Source of the DNA: Bacillus suaedaesalsae
GTDB taxonomy: Bacteria > Bacillota > Bacilli > Bacillales > SA4
Length of the DNA: 64,000 nt
Assembly: GCF_016890225.1 (NCBI RefSeq)
Contig: NZ_JAFELM010000012.1
Coordinates: forward strand, 36,279 to 100,278
Reading direction: 5' to 3'
How positions within the stretch are numbered: the first letter of the stretch is position 1; each line of letters starts with the position of its first letter. Shown here piece by piece: positions 1 through 9,270 of the stretch. Position numbers and translations under genes: made by a program. The notes under the pieces were generated by a model, which saw only the letters and a program-made list of their open reading frames with translations, made no database searches and was not told the DNA's origin.

Positions 1-2264
1 ACCCAGAAGGTTATACAGCGACAGATATCGTTTCTCGTATGAAGCGAATGCAAGGCTACAATGTACTTCATCCAATGGGATGGGATGCATTCGGCCTACC
101 GGCTGAGCAATATGCGCTAGACACGGGGAATGACCCGGCTGAATTCACAGTGCAAAACATCAACACATTCCGTCGTCAAATAAAAGAGCTTGGCTTCTCT
201 TATGACTGGGATCGTGAAGTAAATACTACAGATCCAAACTACTACAAGTGGACGCAATGGATTTTCTTAAAGCTATATGAAAAAGGTCTTGCCTATATTG
301 ATGAAATTCCTGTTAACTGGTGTCCAGCACTAGGAACAGTTCTTGCTAACGAAGAAGTTATTGATGGTAAATCAGAGCGCGGTGGTCATCCTGTTGAACG
401 TCGTCCGATGAAGCAATGGATGCTTAAAATTACAGCATATGCTGACCGCCTACTAGAAGATTTAGAAGAACTTGATTGGCCTGAAAGCTTGAAGGATATG
501 CAACGCAATTGGATTGGTCGTTCAGAAGGTGCACACGTTCATTTCACCATTGATGGACATGATGAAGGCTTTACTGTCTTCACAACAAGACCGGACACGT
601 TATTTGGTGCAACTTATGCTGTCCTTGCTCCAGAGCATCCACTTGTTGCAAGCATTACAACACCAGAACAAAAAGAAGCAGTAGATTTGTACATTGAAAA
701 AATTATAAGCAAAAGTGACCTTGAGCGTACGGAGCTTTCTAAAGAAAAGACAGGTGCTTTCACAGGTGCTTATGCAATTAACCCAATTAATGGCGAAAAA
801 ATGCCAATTTGGATTGCGGATTACGTATTAATGACATATGGAACTGGTGCGATTATGGCAGTACCAGCTCATGACGAGCGAGACTATGAATTCGCTCAAA
901 AATTTGAGTTACCAATTAAGGAAGTAGTAGCGGGTGGCGATGTAACGAAGGAAGCCTACACTGGTGACGGCGAACACGTGAACTCGGATTTCCTAAATGG
1001 AATGAATAAAGAAGATGCAATTGCAGCTAGCATCAAATGGCTTGAAGAGCATAGCAAAGGTGAGAAAAAGGTTTCTTACCGCCTACGTGACTGGTTGTTC
1101 AGCCGTCAACGTTACTGGGGGGAGCCTATCCCAATCATTCACTGGGAAGATGGAACATCAACTGCAGTTCCCGAAGCAGAACTTCCATTAGTTCTGCCAA
1201 AAACAAAGGAGATTCGTCCATCTGGTACAGGTGAATCACCACTTGCGGCCATTGAAGAATGGGTAAATGTAGTCGATCCAGTTACAGGTAAAAAGGGTCG
1301 CCGTGAGACGAACACAATGCCGCAATGGGGCGGAAGCTGCTGGTACTACCTACGCTACATTGATCCGCACAACCATGATCAGTTAGCAGATCCAGAAAAG
1401 CTAAAAGAATGGCTTCCAGTTGATATTTATATTGGTGGTGCAGAGCATGCCGTACTTCACTTGTTATATGCACGTTTCTGGCACAAGTTCTTGTATGATA
1501 TCGGTGTAGTTCCAACAAAAGAGCCGTTCCAAAGATTGTTCAACCAAGGGATGATACTTGGAGAAAACAATGAAAAAATGAGTAAGTCAAAAGGAAACGT
1601 TGTAAACCCTGATGATATTGTACGTAGTCATGGTGCAGATACACTTCGTCTATACGAAATGTTTATGGGACCACTTGAAGCATCAATTGCCTGGTCAGAG
1701 AAAGGACTAGATGGTTCTCGTCGATTCCTTGACCGTGTATGGAGACTATTTGTTGAAGAAAATGGGGAGCTAAGCCCTAAAATCGTAGAAAGTCAAAGTA
1801 GTACATTAGACAAAGTGTACAATCAAACAGTGAAAAAGGTTACAGAAGACTATGAAGGACTTCGCTTTAACACGGCGATTTCTCAAATGATGGTATTCAT
1901 TAATGATGCATATAAAGCAACTGAGCTTCCAAAAGTATATGTGGAAGGCTTCGTGAAATTGCTTTCACCAGTTGCTCCTCACGTTGCAGAAGAGCTTTGG
2001 GAGAAGCTTGGACATTCCGGAACCATCTCATATGAAGCTTGGCCAACATTCGATGAGTCAAAGCTTGTTGAAGATGAAGTAGAAATCGTTGTTCAAATTA
2101 ATGGTAAAGTTAAAGCAAAACTACTAGTTCCAGCAACTGCAACAAAAGAAGAGATGGAAGAAATTGCGCTTAGCGATGATACAGTCAAGGAACAAATTGA
2201 AGGGAAAACTGTAAGAAAGATTGTTGCAGTTCCTGGAAAACTTGTAAATATTGTGGCAAACTAA
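1..2264 (+). CDS. leuS: Leucyl-tRNA synthetase, 5'-truncated by window edge
   Basis: Class I aminoacyl-tRNA synthetase that charges tRNA-Leu and edits mischarged tRNA; cytoplasmic. The reading frame is open from the first base ([11 protein letters not shown] just precedes the first Met at 39), so the gene starts upstream and the HIGH-type motif is outside the window. Visible parts: the Rossmann core ([17 protein letters not shown]), the CP1 editing domain (TTRPDTLFG and [10 protein letters not shown]), the KMSKS loop ([10 protein letters not shown]) and the C-terminal anticodon-binding and leucyl-specific region ([10 protein letters not shown]). About 50 residues are missing relative to a full-length bacterial LeuRS. 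A clear terminator follows. Confidence 0.97.
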   Translation, partial: PEGYTATDIVSRMKRMQGYNVLHPMGWDAFGLPAEQYALDTGNDPAEFTVQNINTFRRQIKELGFSYDWDREVNTTDPNYYKWTQWIFLKLYEKGLAYIDEIPVNWCPALGTVLANEEVIDGKSERGGHPVERRPMKQWMLKITAYADRLLEDLEELDWPESLKDMQRNWIGRSEGAHVHFTIDGHDEGFTVFTTRPDTLFGATYAVLAPEHPLVASITTPEQKEAVDLYIEKIISKSDLERTELSKEKTGAFTGAYAINPINGEKMPIWIADYVLMTYGTGAIMAVPAHDERDYEFAQKFELPIKEVVAGGDVTKEAYTGDGEHVNSDFLNGMNKEDAIAASIKWLEEHSKGEKKVSYRLRDWLFSRQRYWGEPIPIIHWEDGTSTAVPEAELPLVLPKTKEIRPSGTGESPLAAIEEWVNVVDPVTGKKGRRETNTMPQWGGSCWYYLRYIDPHNHDQLADPEKLKEWLPVDIYIGGAEHAVLHLLYARFWHKFLYDIGVVPTKEPFQRLFNQGMILGENNEKMSKSKGNVVNPDDIVRSHGADTLRLYEMFMGPLEASIAWSEKGLDGSRRFLDRVWRLFVEENGELSPKIVESQSSTLDKVYNQTVKKVTEDYEGLRFNTAISQMMVFINDAYKATELPKVYVEGFVKLLSPVAPHVAEELWEKLGHSGTISYEAWPTFDESKLVEDEVEIVVQINGKVKAKLLVPATATKEEMEEIALSDDTVKEQIEGKTVRKIVAVPGKLVNIVAN

Positions 2265-2265
2265 G

Positions 2266-2291
2266 GGAGAGGCTTTGCCTCTTCTTTTTTT
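2266..2291 (+). terminator. Rho-independent terminator of leuS
   Basis: Stem AGAGGC/GCCTCT with a TTT loop followed by a T-rich run directly after the leuS stop codon. Confidence 0.8.
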
Positions 2292-2320
2292 ACATAACAA
2301 CCGAAAAATGAGGGATAATC

Positions 2321-2860
2321 GTGCTCCAATTTGGCCCTTTTATAACAGAAAAAGAAAAAGAAAAACTCGAGCCTACTATTCAACAATTAATTGATAAGAT
2401 TCCTAATGATCTAAAAGGGACAATACATATCAAGGATGAATACTTCATTGTAAAAGCTTTTGGTGAAGAACTGTCTTTTGAATATGGAAACGAGCGTGAA
2501 TGTATACTAGAGTTACAAAGTACGGAAAGTGTCCCACTATTTGTAGCCTACAATGATGAAGATTTAGTGCTAGTATGGGATATGGTGTATGGAGAAAACT
2601 TACCAACTTTTGCAAAAGAACAACGAATATCCATTTATGAATACGAAGAAGAATTAATAACTTCCCTTCAAGCGATGCTGAAAAAAGGGTGGCACTTACC
2701 CAAAATTGAGCTAGATCATGTGATATGGTGTGAGGATTGTAATGCATTATTTATCGTTGACTACTCCGGGTGTGAACGGGTACACAGCAAGACGTTTGAA
2801 GAGTATAATGAAGACATGCTAAATCGAGTAAAAAAAATATTAAAACAGTATGAACAGTAA
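2321..2860 (+). CDS. Hypothetical protein, 179 aa
   Basis: I do not recognise this family. The start is GTG with a GAGGG ribosome binding site 6 bases upstream; no in-frame ATG nearby fits better. The product is acidic, soluble-looking, with no signal peptide or membrane segment. A short Cys-rich stretch near residues 136-151 (WCEDCNALFIVDYSGC) could bind metal or be redox-active, which is inference only. It lies between leuS and the rhodanese gene, 12 bases before the latter, so the two probably form an operon. Confidence 0.75.
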   Translation: MLQFGPFITEKEKEKLEPTIQQLIDKIPNDLKGTIHIKDEYFIVKAFGEELSFEYGNERECILELQSTESVPLFVAYNDEDLVLVWDMVYGENLPTFAKEQRISIYEYEEELITSLQAMLKKGWHLPKIELDHVIWCEDCNALFIVDYSGCERVHSKTFEEYNEDMLNRVKKILKQYEQ

Positions 2861-2872
2861 GGGGAGAGAAAC

Positions 2873-3190
2873 ATGGAACAACATATTCATTTAATTACAC
2901 CTAAAGAATTAAAAGAAAAGCTTTCAAAAGGGGAAAACCTAGAAATAATTGATGTTCGTGAACATGAAGAAGTTGCACAAGGAATGATTCCAGGAGCTAA
3001 ACATATTCCGATGAATGAAATCCCTTCCAGATTAGAAGAACTAGATGTAGAAAAAGAACACATTTTTATTTGCCGTTCAGGTAGAAGAAGTGAAAATGTT
3101 TGTCACTATTTACACGATCAAGGCTACAAGGTTGTCAACATGGTTGGTGGAATGCTTGAGTGGGAAGGAAACACAGAACTGCCAAAGTAA
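2873..3190 (+). CDS. ytwF: Rhodanese-like domain protein (YtwF type)
   Basis: Single-domain rhodanese (105 aa) expected to carry sulfane sulfur on a cysteine persulfide. The sequence shows IIDVREHEE near residues 25-33, the AKHIPMNEI strand-helix and the active-site loop FICRSGRR, with Cys67 as the sulfur-accepting residue. AGGGGAGAG precedes the ATG. The length equals that of stand-alone rhodanese domains. The physiological substrate cannot be told from sequence. The symbol is by analogy with the B. subtilis gene. Confidence 0.9.
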   Translation: MEQHIHLITPKELKEKLSKGENLEIIDVREHEEVAQGMIPGAKHIPMNEIPSRLEELDVEKEHIFICRSGRRSENVCHYLHDQGYKVVNMVGGMLEWEGNTELPK

Positions 3191-3214
3191 AATACATAAA
3201 GTCAGCAGAGGAGA

Positions 3215-3257
3215 AAGCAATGGAATTCGCTATTTGAATTAAACATTGCTTTTTTTT
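3215..3257 (+). terminator. Rho-independent terminator after ytwF
   Basis: Stem AAGCAATG (3215-3222) / CATTGCTT (3244-3251), with an inner GAATTC..GAATT pairing, followed by seven or more T. Confidence 0.8.
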
Positions 3258-3293
3258 GAGGGTTAAAAGAGATAATAGAAAGTAGTGATATTT

Positions 3294-4184
3294 ATGGATA
3301 ACATTCTTGTACTCGGTGGAGTTTCATTTAATTTAATGGTCGAGGTTGATCACTTTCCACAGCCTGTAGCCCAAACCATTCATTCTGTTAAGTCTTATCA
3401 TGAGACACTTGGCTCTACTGGTGCTGGAAAGTCATTGAACGTAAAGAAGTTAGGTTTTGATGTAGACTTTTATGGAATCATTGGGAAGGATGAATACGGA
3501 GATAAAATTGTTTCCTATCTCAAGAAAGATGAGATTCCCTTTCATTATGATATAAGCCCAGATGGAACGGAAAGACACCTTAACTTTATGAAAAATAGTA
3601 CCGGAGAGAGATTATCCATATTTTTAAATTCTATCCCCAATCATATTGAAACGAATAAAGTGCATGTTGAAAAACTGATCCAAAAGAGTGATTATGTATT
3701 TTTGAATATTGTTTCTTATTGTAAAGACTTCATCCCATTGCTCAAAAAGCATAAGAAAGAGATTTGGGTAGACCTTCATGATTATGACGGAAAAAATGAA
3801 TATCATCAGGATTTTATTGAAGTTGCCGATGTAATTCAATTTAGCTCCGAAAATAATCCGAAGTATAAAGAAACAATGAAGGAATTTTTATTAGGCGGCA
3901 AAAAATTAATCATATGCACACATGGAGACAAAGGTGCAACCATTTTATCTCAAGCAGGTTGGTTAGAAACACCTGCACAAAAATATAATGTAGTTGATAC
4001 AAATGGTGCAGGTGATGCTTATTTTTCCGGGATATTATATGGGATAACAAAAGGTTATGAATTAGAGAAGACAGCGAGAATAGCTTCGATCGTTGGAGGA
4101 TTGGCGGTTACTTCTAAAGAACTGGCCCTTAATGACCTTTCGAGTGACAAAGTGGAGGAAGAGTATAAAAGGATATACCTTTGA
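3294..4184 (+). CDS. PfkB-family carbohydrate/nucleoside kinase
   Basis: Ribokinase-fold sugar kinase of 296 aa that phosphorylates a small hydroxylated substrate with ATP. The N-terminal sugar-binding part has GGVSFNLMVEVDHF and the GAGKSLNVKKLG element; the C-terminal signature DTNGAGDAYFSG (residues 235-246) gives the anion hole and catalytic base Asp241. ATG 3294 (MDNILVLGG) is preferred; an in-frame GTG at 3285 adds three residues but neither has a strong ribosome binding site. The gene stands alone between two terminators, so context does not identify the substrate. Confidence 0.88.
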   Translation: MDNILVLGGVSFNLMVEVDHFPQPVAQTIHSVKSYHETLGSTGAGKSLNVKKLGFDVDFYGIIGKDEYGDKIVSYLKKDEIPFHYDISPDGTERHLNFMKNSTGERLSIFLNSIPNHIETNKVHVEKLIQKSDYVFLNIVSYCKDFIPLLKKHKKEIWVDLHDYDGKNEYHQDFIEVADVIQFSSENNPKYKETMKEFLLGGKKLIICTHGDKGATILSQAGWLETPAQKYNVVDTNGAGDAYFSGILYGITKGYELEKTARIASIVGGLAVTSKELALNDLSSDKVEEEYKRIYL

Positions 4185-4206
4185 AATGTGAAAAGGATTT
4201 CATATA

Positions 4207-4238
4207 AAAAATAGCAGAGTAACTTCTCTGCTATTTTT
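4207..4238. terminator. Bidirectional terminator between pfkB-like gene and ytfP
   Basis: Perfect 13-bp stem (4207-4219 with 4226-4238) with A-run on one side and T-run on the other, serving both converging genes. Confidence 0.9.
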
Positions 4239-4239
4239 A

Positions 4240-5517
4240 TTAGCTATACTTCCCAGCCATCGCATTTTTCCCTGCAGTCATACCTGCTAATCTACCAGTG
4301 ACAAGAGCTGAGGTAATATTATATCCACCTGTATATCCATGAATATCAAGAATTTCCCCACAGAAATATAATCCGTTTGCCAGCTTAGAAGACATTTCTT
4401 TCGGATTAATTTCCTTCACTGAAACTCCACCACCTGTAACAAAAGCCTTTTCAATGGATAACGTTCCATCCACAAAGAATGAGAACTGTTTACAGTTTTT
4501 TGCAAGTAAGCGTAGTTTTTCATGTTGAATGTGATGGAAGTTAAATTGTTCATCAATTTCGCATTGTTCTAGTAAGAAAAGTAAATAACGTTCTGGTAAT
4601 AGTGATTTCAAAACGTTCTTTATTGATTTATTAGGTTCATCTTTTAGTAGTTTCACAATTTGTTGGAACAGTGATTCTTCGTTTTGATCAGGAATGGCAT
4701 CAATACGCATTTCGACTTTTCTAGTATTGAACTTTTTTTGGGCCTTCACTACATATTGGCTACAACGAAGGACAGCTGGTCCAGAAACACCGAAATGAGT
4801 AAAAAGCATATCCATTTTGTGAGTAATAATCGTTTTACCTTTGGGATTAACGACGCTTAATGCAACATCACGTAAAGCGAGTCCCTGTAACGTTTTGTTC
4901 TTAACAAACGATTCACTTGATGTTAACGGAACCTCAGTTGGATAAAGCTCAGTGATTGTATGTCCTGCTTTTTCAGCCCAAGCATAGCCATCACCAGTTG
5001 AGCCAGTGTGAGGCACTGATTTCCCGCCAACCGCAATTATGACATTTGTACATGAGATGACTTGTCCATCCTTTAATACAACAGCCTTCGTTTCTCCATT
5101 TTCATACACGACTGTTTCGACAGGAGTATTCGTCCACATTGTGACCTTTAATTTTTCTAATTGTGTTAAAAGTGCATCGACTACAGATTGTGCTTTATCT
5201 GTAACTGGAAACATGCGACCGTGATCTTCTTCTTTTAGCTGAATACCTAAGTTCTCGAAAAAGCGGATAATATCTTCATTACTAAAAATAGAAAAAGCGC
5301 TATGTAAAAAGCGACCGTTTCCAGGTATATGCTTAATAATCTCGTCAACTGGTAACCGGTTCGTTACATTACAACGACCACCACCCGAAATCGCGAGCTT
5401 TCTTCCTAATTTATCTCCTTTGTCAATGAGAAGTACCTTTGCTCCAACTTCTCCAGCAGCAATAGCCGCCATTAACCCAGAAGGACCTCCTCCTATGACA
5501 ACAACATCGAACTTCAT
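4240..5517 (-). CDS. ytfP: HI0933-like (BaiN/YtfP) FAD-dependent oxidoreductase
   Basis: Flavoprotein of 425 aa. The N-terminal dinucleotide-binding fold reads [20 protein letters not shown], followed by [17 protein letters not shown], the family hallmark, and a C-terminal FAD-binding [25 protein letters not shown] region. Family members are annotated as aminoacetone oxidase or NAD(P)/FAD-dependent oxidoreductases; the true substrate in Bacilli is not established. The start codon has GGAGGATTC upstream on the minus strand. It is transcribed away from the murJ gene across a divergent intergenic region. Confidence 0.92.
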   Translation of the reverse strand: MKFDVVVIGGGPSGLMAAIAAGEVGAKVLLIDKGDKLGRKLAISGGGRCNVTNRLPVDEIIKHIPGNGRFLHSAFSIFSNEDIIRFFENLGIQLKEEDHGRMFPVTDKAQSVVDALLTQLEKLKVTMWTNTPVETVVYENGETKAVVLKDGQVISCTNVIIAVGGKSVPHTGSTGDGYAWAEKAGHTITELYPTEVPLTSSESFVKNKTLQGLALRDVALSVVNPKGKTIITHKMDMLFTHFGVSGPAVLRCSQYVVKAQKKFNTRKVEMRIDAIPDQNEESLFQQIVKLLKDEPNKSIKNVLKSLLPERYLLFLLEQCEIDEQFNFHHIQHEKLRLLAKNCKQFSFFVDGTLSIEKAFVTGGGVSVKEINPKEMSSKLANGLYFCGEILDIHGYTGGYNITSALVTGRLAGMTAGKNAMAGKYS

Positions 5518-5845
5518 ATTGAATCCTCCATCTAATGTGCTAGAAAAAGAATAGCACGTTTAGAAGGAAAATAAAAATATTGTTAGACTTGAAATATAGG
5601 TATCTTCTCGATTTGTGTTAAAATAGCATCATTGGAGAAAAATCTAGATGGGTGAATTTGTAAAAACGCTTATAAATTAGAGAATTCGCCAGAATAATAC
5701 GGAATAGCGCCAGAATATCTTTCTATTTCGCCAAAATAATTAAAATATCGCCAAATTCTCTATGAAATTCGCCAAAAAAGGCCGCTAGAATACGAAACTA
5801 TAGTAGCGTTATGCTAATTTAGAGTTATTGGTTAGGGGATTATGA
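5518..5845. repeat. Divergent intergenic region with 20-21-bp phased CGCC motif array (array A)
   Basis: Five copies of a (T)TCGCCARAAT-like motif have their CGCC at 5687, 5708, 5729, 5749 and 5770, a spacing of 21, 21, 20 and 21 bp. On the minus strand the motif reads TTGGCGAA, matching the GGCGA core of arrays at 39.2 kb and 57.6 kb. It lies upstream of the murJ gene and of ytfP. No open frame runs through it. Function unknown. Confidence 0.75.
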
Positions 5846-7468
5846 ATGTCTAGCTCAAACTTATTAAAAGGAACGTTTATTTTAACGTTAGGTACATATA
5901 TTTCAAGATTTTTAGGAATGATTTATGTCTTTCCGTTTGCCATATTAGTAGGTGAAACAGGAGCTGCTTTATACGGTTATGGCTATAATCAATATGCAAT
6001 TTTTCTGAGTATCTCAACTGTTGGGGTACCGATGGCTGTTTCAAAATTTGTATCAAAATATAATGCTTTAGGAGATTATCAAACGAGTAGAAAGATGTTT
6101 AAAAATGGCTTGTTATTAATGATCGGGATGGGTGTCTTATCCTTTCTTATCATGTATACATTAGCTCCTTTTCTAGCTCAAGTTCAGCTGGCTGGTGAGG
6201 AAAAGCTGACAAATAGTGTAGAAGACATCGTGAATGTAATGCGAATGGTGAGTTTTGCTTTGCTGATTGTCCCAATCATGAGTGTTATAAGAGGTTTTTT
6301 CCAGGGGAATCAGTCTATGGAGCCAACTGCAGTATCTCAAGTAATTGAGCAACTAGTTCGTGTAGTGTTCTTAATTGGGGCAGTTTACTTAATTAGAGAA
6401 GTGGCTGGGGGAGAAATATCAACCGCGGTTGGATATGCAACCTTTGGTGCATTCATTGGTGCAATTGCTGGTCTTGCCGTGCTCGGTTGGTATTGGTATA
6501 AGAAAAAGAATGATTTCGACTTACAATTAGAATCAAGTAAAGTGGAATCAACAGTTACAACTAAACAGATGATGAAAGAACTATTTACGTATGCAGGACC
6601 ATTTGTCTTAGTAGGATTAGCCATTCCACTATATCAATATGTCGATGGTTTAACGTTTAACCGGGGAATGATTCTTGCAGATAAGAAGGATATTGCAGAG
6701 AAAGTACTGGGGATTATAACCTTCTACGTCAACAAACTCGTCATGATACCAGTTTCCCTTGCAACGGCATTCGGCCTTACACTTGTTCCGGCGATTACGA
6801 AAGCATTTACAGACCGAAATCGAAAATCGTTGCACACTCAAATAGACCAATCATTTCAGGTTGTATTCTTTTTGACTTTACCTGCAGTGGTAGGGCTTGC
6901 TATTTTGAGTGATGAAATTTATGCAATGTTTTATGGGGCAAGTGAACTCGGGGCAAATCTATTAGCTTGGTATGCTCCAGTTGCAGTACTGTTTGCATTT
7001 TTTACTGTAACAGCTGCAATCCTTCAAGGTATACAAAAACAAAAGCTTGCTGTCATTAGTTTATTTTTTGGGTTAATCCTTAAAATAAGCTTAAACATCC
7101 CTTTCATTACTTGGTTTGAAGGGGTGGGTTCTATCCTAGCAACAGGAGTCGGTTATTTAGGATCTGTTGTATATAGCTTGGCAATGATAAAGCGACACGC
7201 TAATTTTTCCTATAGGTTGTTTTTTAAACGTTCTGTTCTTATGTTAATATTTTCAATGTTTATGATTTTAGGAATAAGCATACTATTATTAGGCTTGTCA
7301 CCATTTATGACCTACGAGGACGGACGATTTGAAGCGATTGTCTTAACAATTACTGGTGTTGCAGTCGGAGCGGGAATCTACTTGTACTTAAGCTATCGCT
7401 CAAACTTAGCAGGAAAGCTATTAGGTACCCGTTTTTCATTTTTAAAAAAACAAAAGGTGAGAGGATAA
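5846..7468 (+). CDS. murJ: Lipid II flippase, MurJ/YtgP type (MVF/MATE-like, polysaccharide export family)
   Basis: Polytopic membrane protein of 540 aa, predicted to move lipid II across the membrane for peptidoglycan synthesis; B. subtilis YtgP is the established MurJ there. The sequence shows about 14 hydrophobic segments starting at residue 8 (GTFILTLGTYISRFLGMIYV), an Arg-rich N-terminal helix, FFQGNQSMEPTAVSQVIEQLVR typical of the family, and a basic C-terminus. The start has AGGGGATT 7 bases upstream. It is single-gene and ends in a terminator whose stem overlaps the stop codon. Paralogues in this family can be general polysaccharide flippases such as SpoVB, but neighbours match ytgP. 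Confidence 0.9.
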   Translation: MSSSNLLKGTFILTLGTYISRFLGMIYVFPFAILVGETGAALYGYGYNQYAIFLSISTVGVPMAVSKFVSKYNALGDYQTSRKMFKNGLLLMIGMGVLSFLIMYTLAPFLAQVQLAGEEKLTNSVEDIVNVMRMVSFALLIVPIMSVIRGFFQGNQSMEPTAVSQVIEQLVRVVFLIGAVYLIREVAGGEISTAVGYATFGAFIGAIAGLAVLGWYWYKKKNDFDLQLESSKVESTVTTKQMMKELFTYAGPFVLVGLAIPLYQYVDGLTFNRGMILADKKDIAEKVLGIITFYVNKLVMIPVSLATAFGLTLVPAITKAFTDRNRKSLHTQIDQSFQVVFFLTLPAVVGLAILSDEIYAMFYGASELGANLLAWYAPVAVLFAFFTVTAAILQGIQKQKLAVISLFFGLILKISLNIPFITWFEGVGSILATGVGYLGSVVYSLAMIKRHANFSYRLFFKRSVLMLIFSMFMILGISILLLGLSPFMTYEDGRFEAIVLTITGVAVGAGIYLYLSYRSNLAGKLLGTRFSFLKKQKVRG

Positions 7469-7487
7469 ACTTCCACTCACCTTTTGT
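7450..7487. terminator. Bidirectional terminator overlapping the murJ stop
   Basis: 12-bp stem 7450-7461 / 7476-7487 (ACAAAAGGTGAG / CTCACCTTTTGT); the stop codon lies in the loop. It serves the facing small gene too. Confidence 0.85.
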
Positions 7488-7493
7488 AAAAAA

Positions 7494-7697
7494 TTAGTAT
7501 TGACCTCCACCTAAACCTAAACGTCGCTCAATGCGGTCAACTCGACGGTCTAAACGTTCAATTTGATTATCAAGTCTTTGAACTTGGCGTTCTAAGCGAT
7601 CTAATCGACGGTCAACGTTACCTACACCGCCTCCGCCTGGGTATCCTGGAATACCAGGAATTGGTAGGAAATAGCCTTCTGGTTGTTGTCTGTACAT
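7494..7697 (-). CDS. Small Gly/Pro-rich protein with Arg-Leu coiled coil, 67 aa
   Basis: Start chosen at ATG 7697 (MYRQQPEGYFLPIPG) because AAAGGAGAG lies just upstream; a longer frame from 7733 lacks a ribosome binding site. The protein has a Pro/Gly-rich head (IPGIPGYPGGGG), then about 35 residues of heptad-like RLDRLERQVQRLDNQIERLD repeats, ending GLGGGQY. Such compositions are common among spore coat or spore-associated small proteins of Bacillaceae, which is inference; I know no assigned function. Confidence 0.75.
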   Translation of the reverse strand: MYRQQPEGYFLPIPGIPGYPGGGGVGNVDRRLDRLERQVQRLDNQIERLDRRVDRIERRLGLGGGQY

Positions 7698-7825
7698 AAT
7701 GTTCTCTCCTTTAAAGTAGAATACGAAATACAATTATAGTTTATGGAAGTAGGGCATGTGTTGAGAGAGTCAAATGCCTATATAACTTAAATCTAGGCGA
7801 GTAAAACAAATAAGGTGGCTATAAA

Positions 7826-8542
7826 ATGAGAATCGATAAATTATTAGCAAATATGGGGCATGGTACGCGAAAAGAAGTAAAACAGTTATTAAAAACAGGA
7901 AATGTCCGAATTGAAGATACAGTTGTCAAAGACCCCAAAACACAAGTGAATCCCGACACACAAGTAGTTACCGTACACGGTGAAGTCGTGGAATACCGAG
8001 AGTTCATTTACTTAATGATGAATAAACCACAAGGTGTTATTTCAGCAACAGAGGATCATCAAGACGAAACGGTTATTGATTTATTAGAACAAGAGGATCA
8101 ATTATTTGAGCCATTTCCTGTTGGACGTTTAGATAAAGATACAGAAGGATTATTGTTAATAACAAATGATGGTCAATTATCACATCAGCTATTATCACCG
8201 AAAAAACACGTACCAAAAACGTATTTTGCACATATTCGAGGCGAAGTGACGGATGAGGATGTGAAGGCATTTGCTCAAGGTGTAGAACTTGATGATGGAT
8301 ATATGACAAAACCAGGTAAGTTAACGATAATAAAGGCAGGAGAAACTTCGCAAATTGAGCTTATTATTACTGAAGGAAAGTTCCATCAAGTGAAGAGAAT
8401 GTTTGAAGCAGTCGGAAAAAAGGTTACATACTTGAAACGAATTAAAATGGGGCCACTGCCACTAGATGAGACGTTGGAGCTTGGTGAATACCGAGAGCTA
8501 ACAGAGGAAGAAGTAGAACTTTTGCGTTTGGGGAGAGAATAG
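7826..8542 (+). CDS. RsuA/RluB-family rRNA pseudouridine synthase (YtzG type)
   Basis: 238-aa enzyme that isomerises uridine to pseudouridine in rRNA, most likely 16S U516 by analogy with RsuA. An S4 RNA-binding domain spans residues 1-60 (MRIDKLLANMGHGTRKEVK); the catalytic domain begins MMNKPQGVISA, and the catalytic aspartate is Asp103 in GRLDKDTEGLLL. KFHQVKRMFEAVGKKV is the conserved C-terminal motif. AAGGTGG precedes the ATG. It is followed by a strong terminator. Confidence 0.93.
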   Translation: MRIDKLLANMGHGTRKEVKQLLKTGNVRIEDTVVKDPKTQVNPDTQVVTVHGEVVEYREFIYLMMNKPQGVISATEDHQDETVIDLLEQEDQLFEPFPVGRLDKDTEGLLLITNDGQLSHQLLSPKKHVPKTYFAHIRGEVTDEDVKAFAQGVELDDGYMTKPGKLTIIKAGETSQIELIITEGKFHQVKRMFEAVGKKVTYLKRIKMGPLPLDETLELGEYRELTEEEVELLRLGRE

Positions 8543-8545
8543 AAG

Positions 8546-8576
8546 GAGGAAGGACGATTAAAGTCCTTCCTCTTTA
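8546..8576 (+). terminator. Terminator after the pseudouridine synthase gene
   Basis: Perfect 10-bp stem GAGGAAGGAC / GTCCTTCCTC (8546-8555 / 8563-8572) followed by a short T-run. Confidence 0.8.
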
Positions 8577-8613
8577 CGTATGACTGTTCTATAATTGGAG
8601 AATCTTGGGTGTT

Positions 8614-8835
8614 TTACGAAGTCAACTTCACTTTCTTTTCTGTTATTGTCCATTTCCCGCGGCTCGGGCTTTCCACCAAATCGTTATATGCTAATACATT
8701 AAGATCACGCTGTATCGTTCGTTGAGTGATTCCAAACTCATCGACTAACTGTTCAGTTGTGACTGTGCCTCTTTCACTAATAAACATATAAACGGATTTG
8801 ATTCGACTAAGCATTCGAGAAGTTGAAGGCTTCAA
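8614..8835 (-). CDS. ytzE: Small DeoR-type HTH protein YtzE
   Basis: 73-aa protein that is almost only a DeoR winged-helix DNA-binding domain: RIKSVYMFISERGTVTTEQL, then the recognition helix FGITQRTIQRDLNVLAYNDLV and wing SPSRGKWTIT. There is no effector domain. Translation starts at TTG 8835, which has AAGGAGTGG close upstream. Full DeoR regulators carry a sugar-phosphate-binding C-terminal domain, absent here. The regulated genes are unknown; autoregulation from the palindrome-containing region upstream is possible. Confidence 0.88.
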   Translation of the reverse strand: MKPSTSRMLSRIKSVYMFISERGTVTTEQLVDEFGITQRTIQRDLNVLAYNDLVESPSRGKWTITEKKVKLTS

Positions 8836-9270
8836 AAAACCACTCCTTAATGTTTTTTTGGCTAATCAGAAATTAAAGTATAAGTTCTAAAAGCTTAAAA
8901 AAGACTAAGCTTTGACTTGGTAAATTCCAAGTCATGTAATAAGAAATATTTTCAATATTACTTTACCTATTATCATTTTACACAAAACTGTCGAGTAATT
9001 CACTTAATTAAATGAATTTACAAAAAAAATACTGTATGGATCCCCCCTCTAACGTTAGTTGAAGTAAATATATGATGTCCGTACTGGTATGTATGACCTC
9101 TTCTACAAACTTCGGAGTATCTCGATAATTTTTTCTATTTCTATTATTAGAAAGTGTATATGTAGTATACATATTTTGTAAAAAAATACGTCATTCTATA
9201 TCACTAGCTTTTTTGCTAACTTTTGGTATTCTATAATCAATGAAAAAAATATATGTGACGGGGTGATTGA
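8836..9270. other. Intergenic region between ytzE and pepV, with several palindromes
   Basis: 435 bases with no gene that I can support. It holds an 8-bp hairpin TGACTTGG/CCAAGTCA (8913-8934), the palindrome CTAACGTTAG (9049-9058) and ATATGTA-3-TACATAT (9158-9174). Any could be an operator for ytzE or pepV, but none has a recognised consensus. TATAAT at 9232-9237 is a plausible -10 for pepV. Confidence 0.5.
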
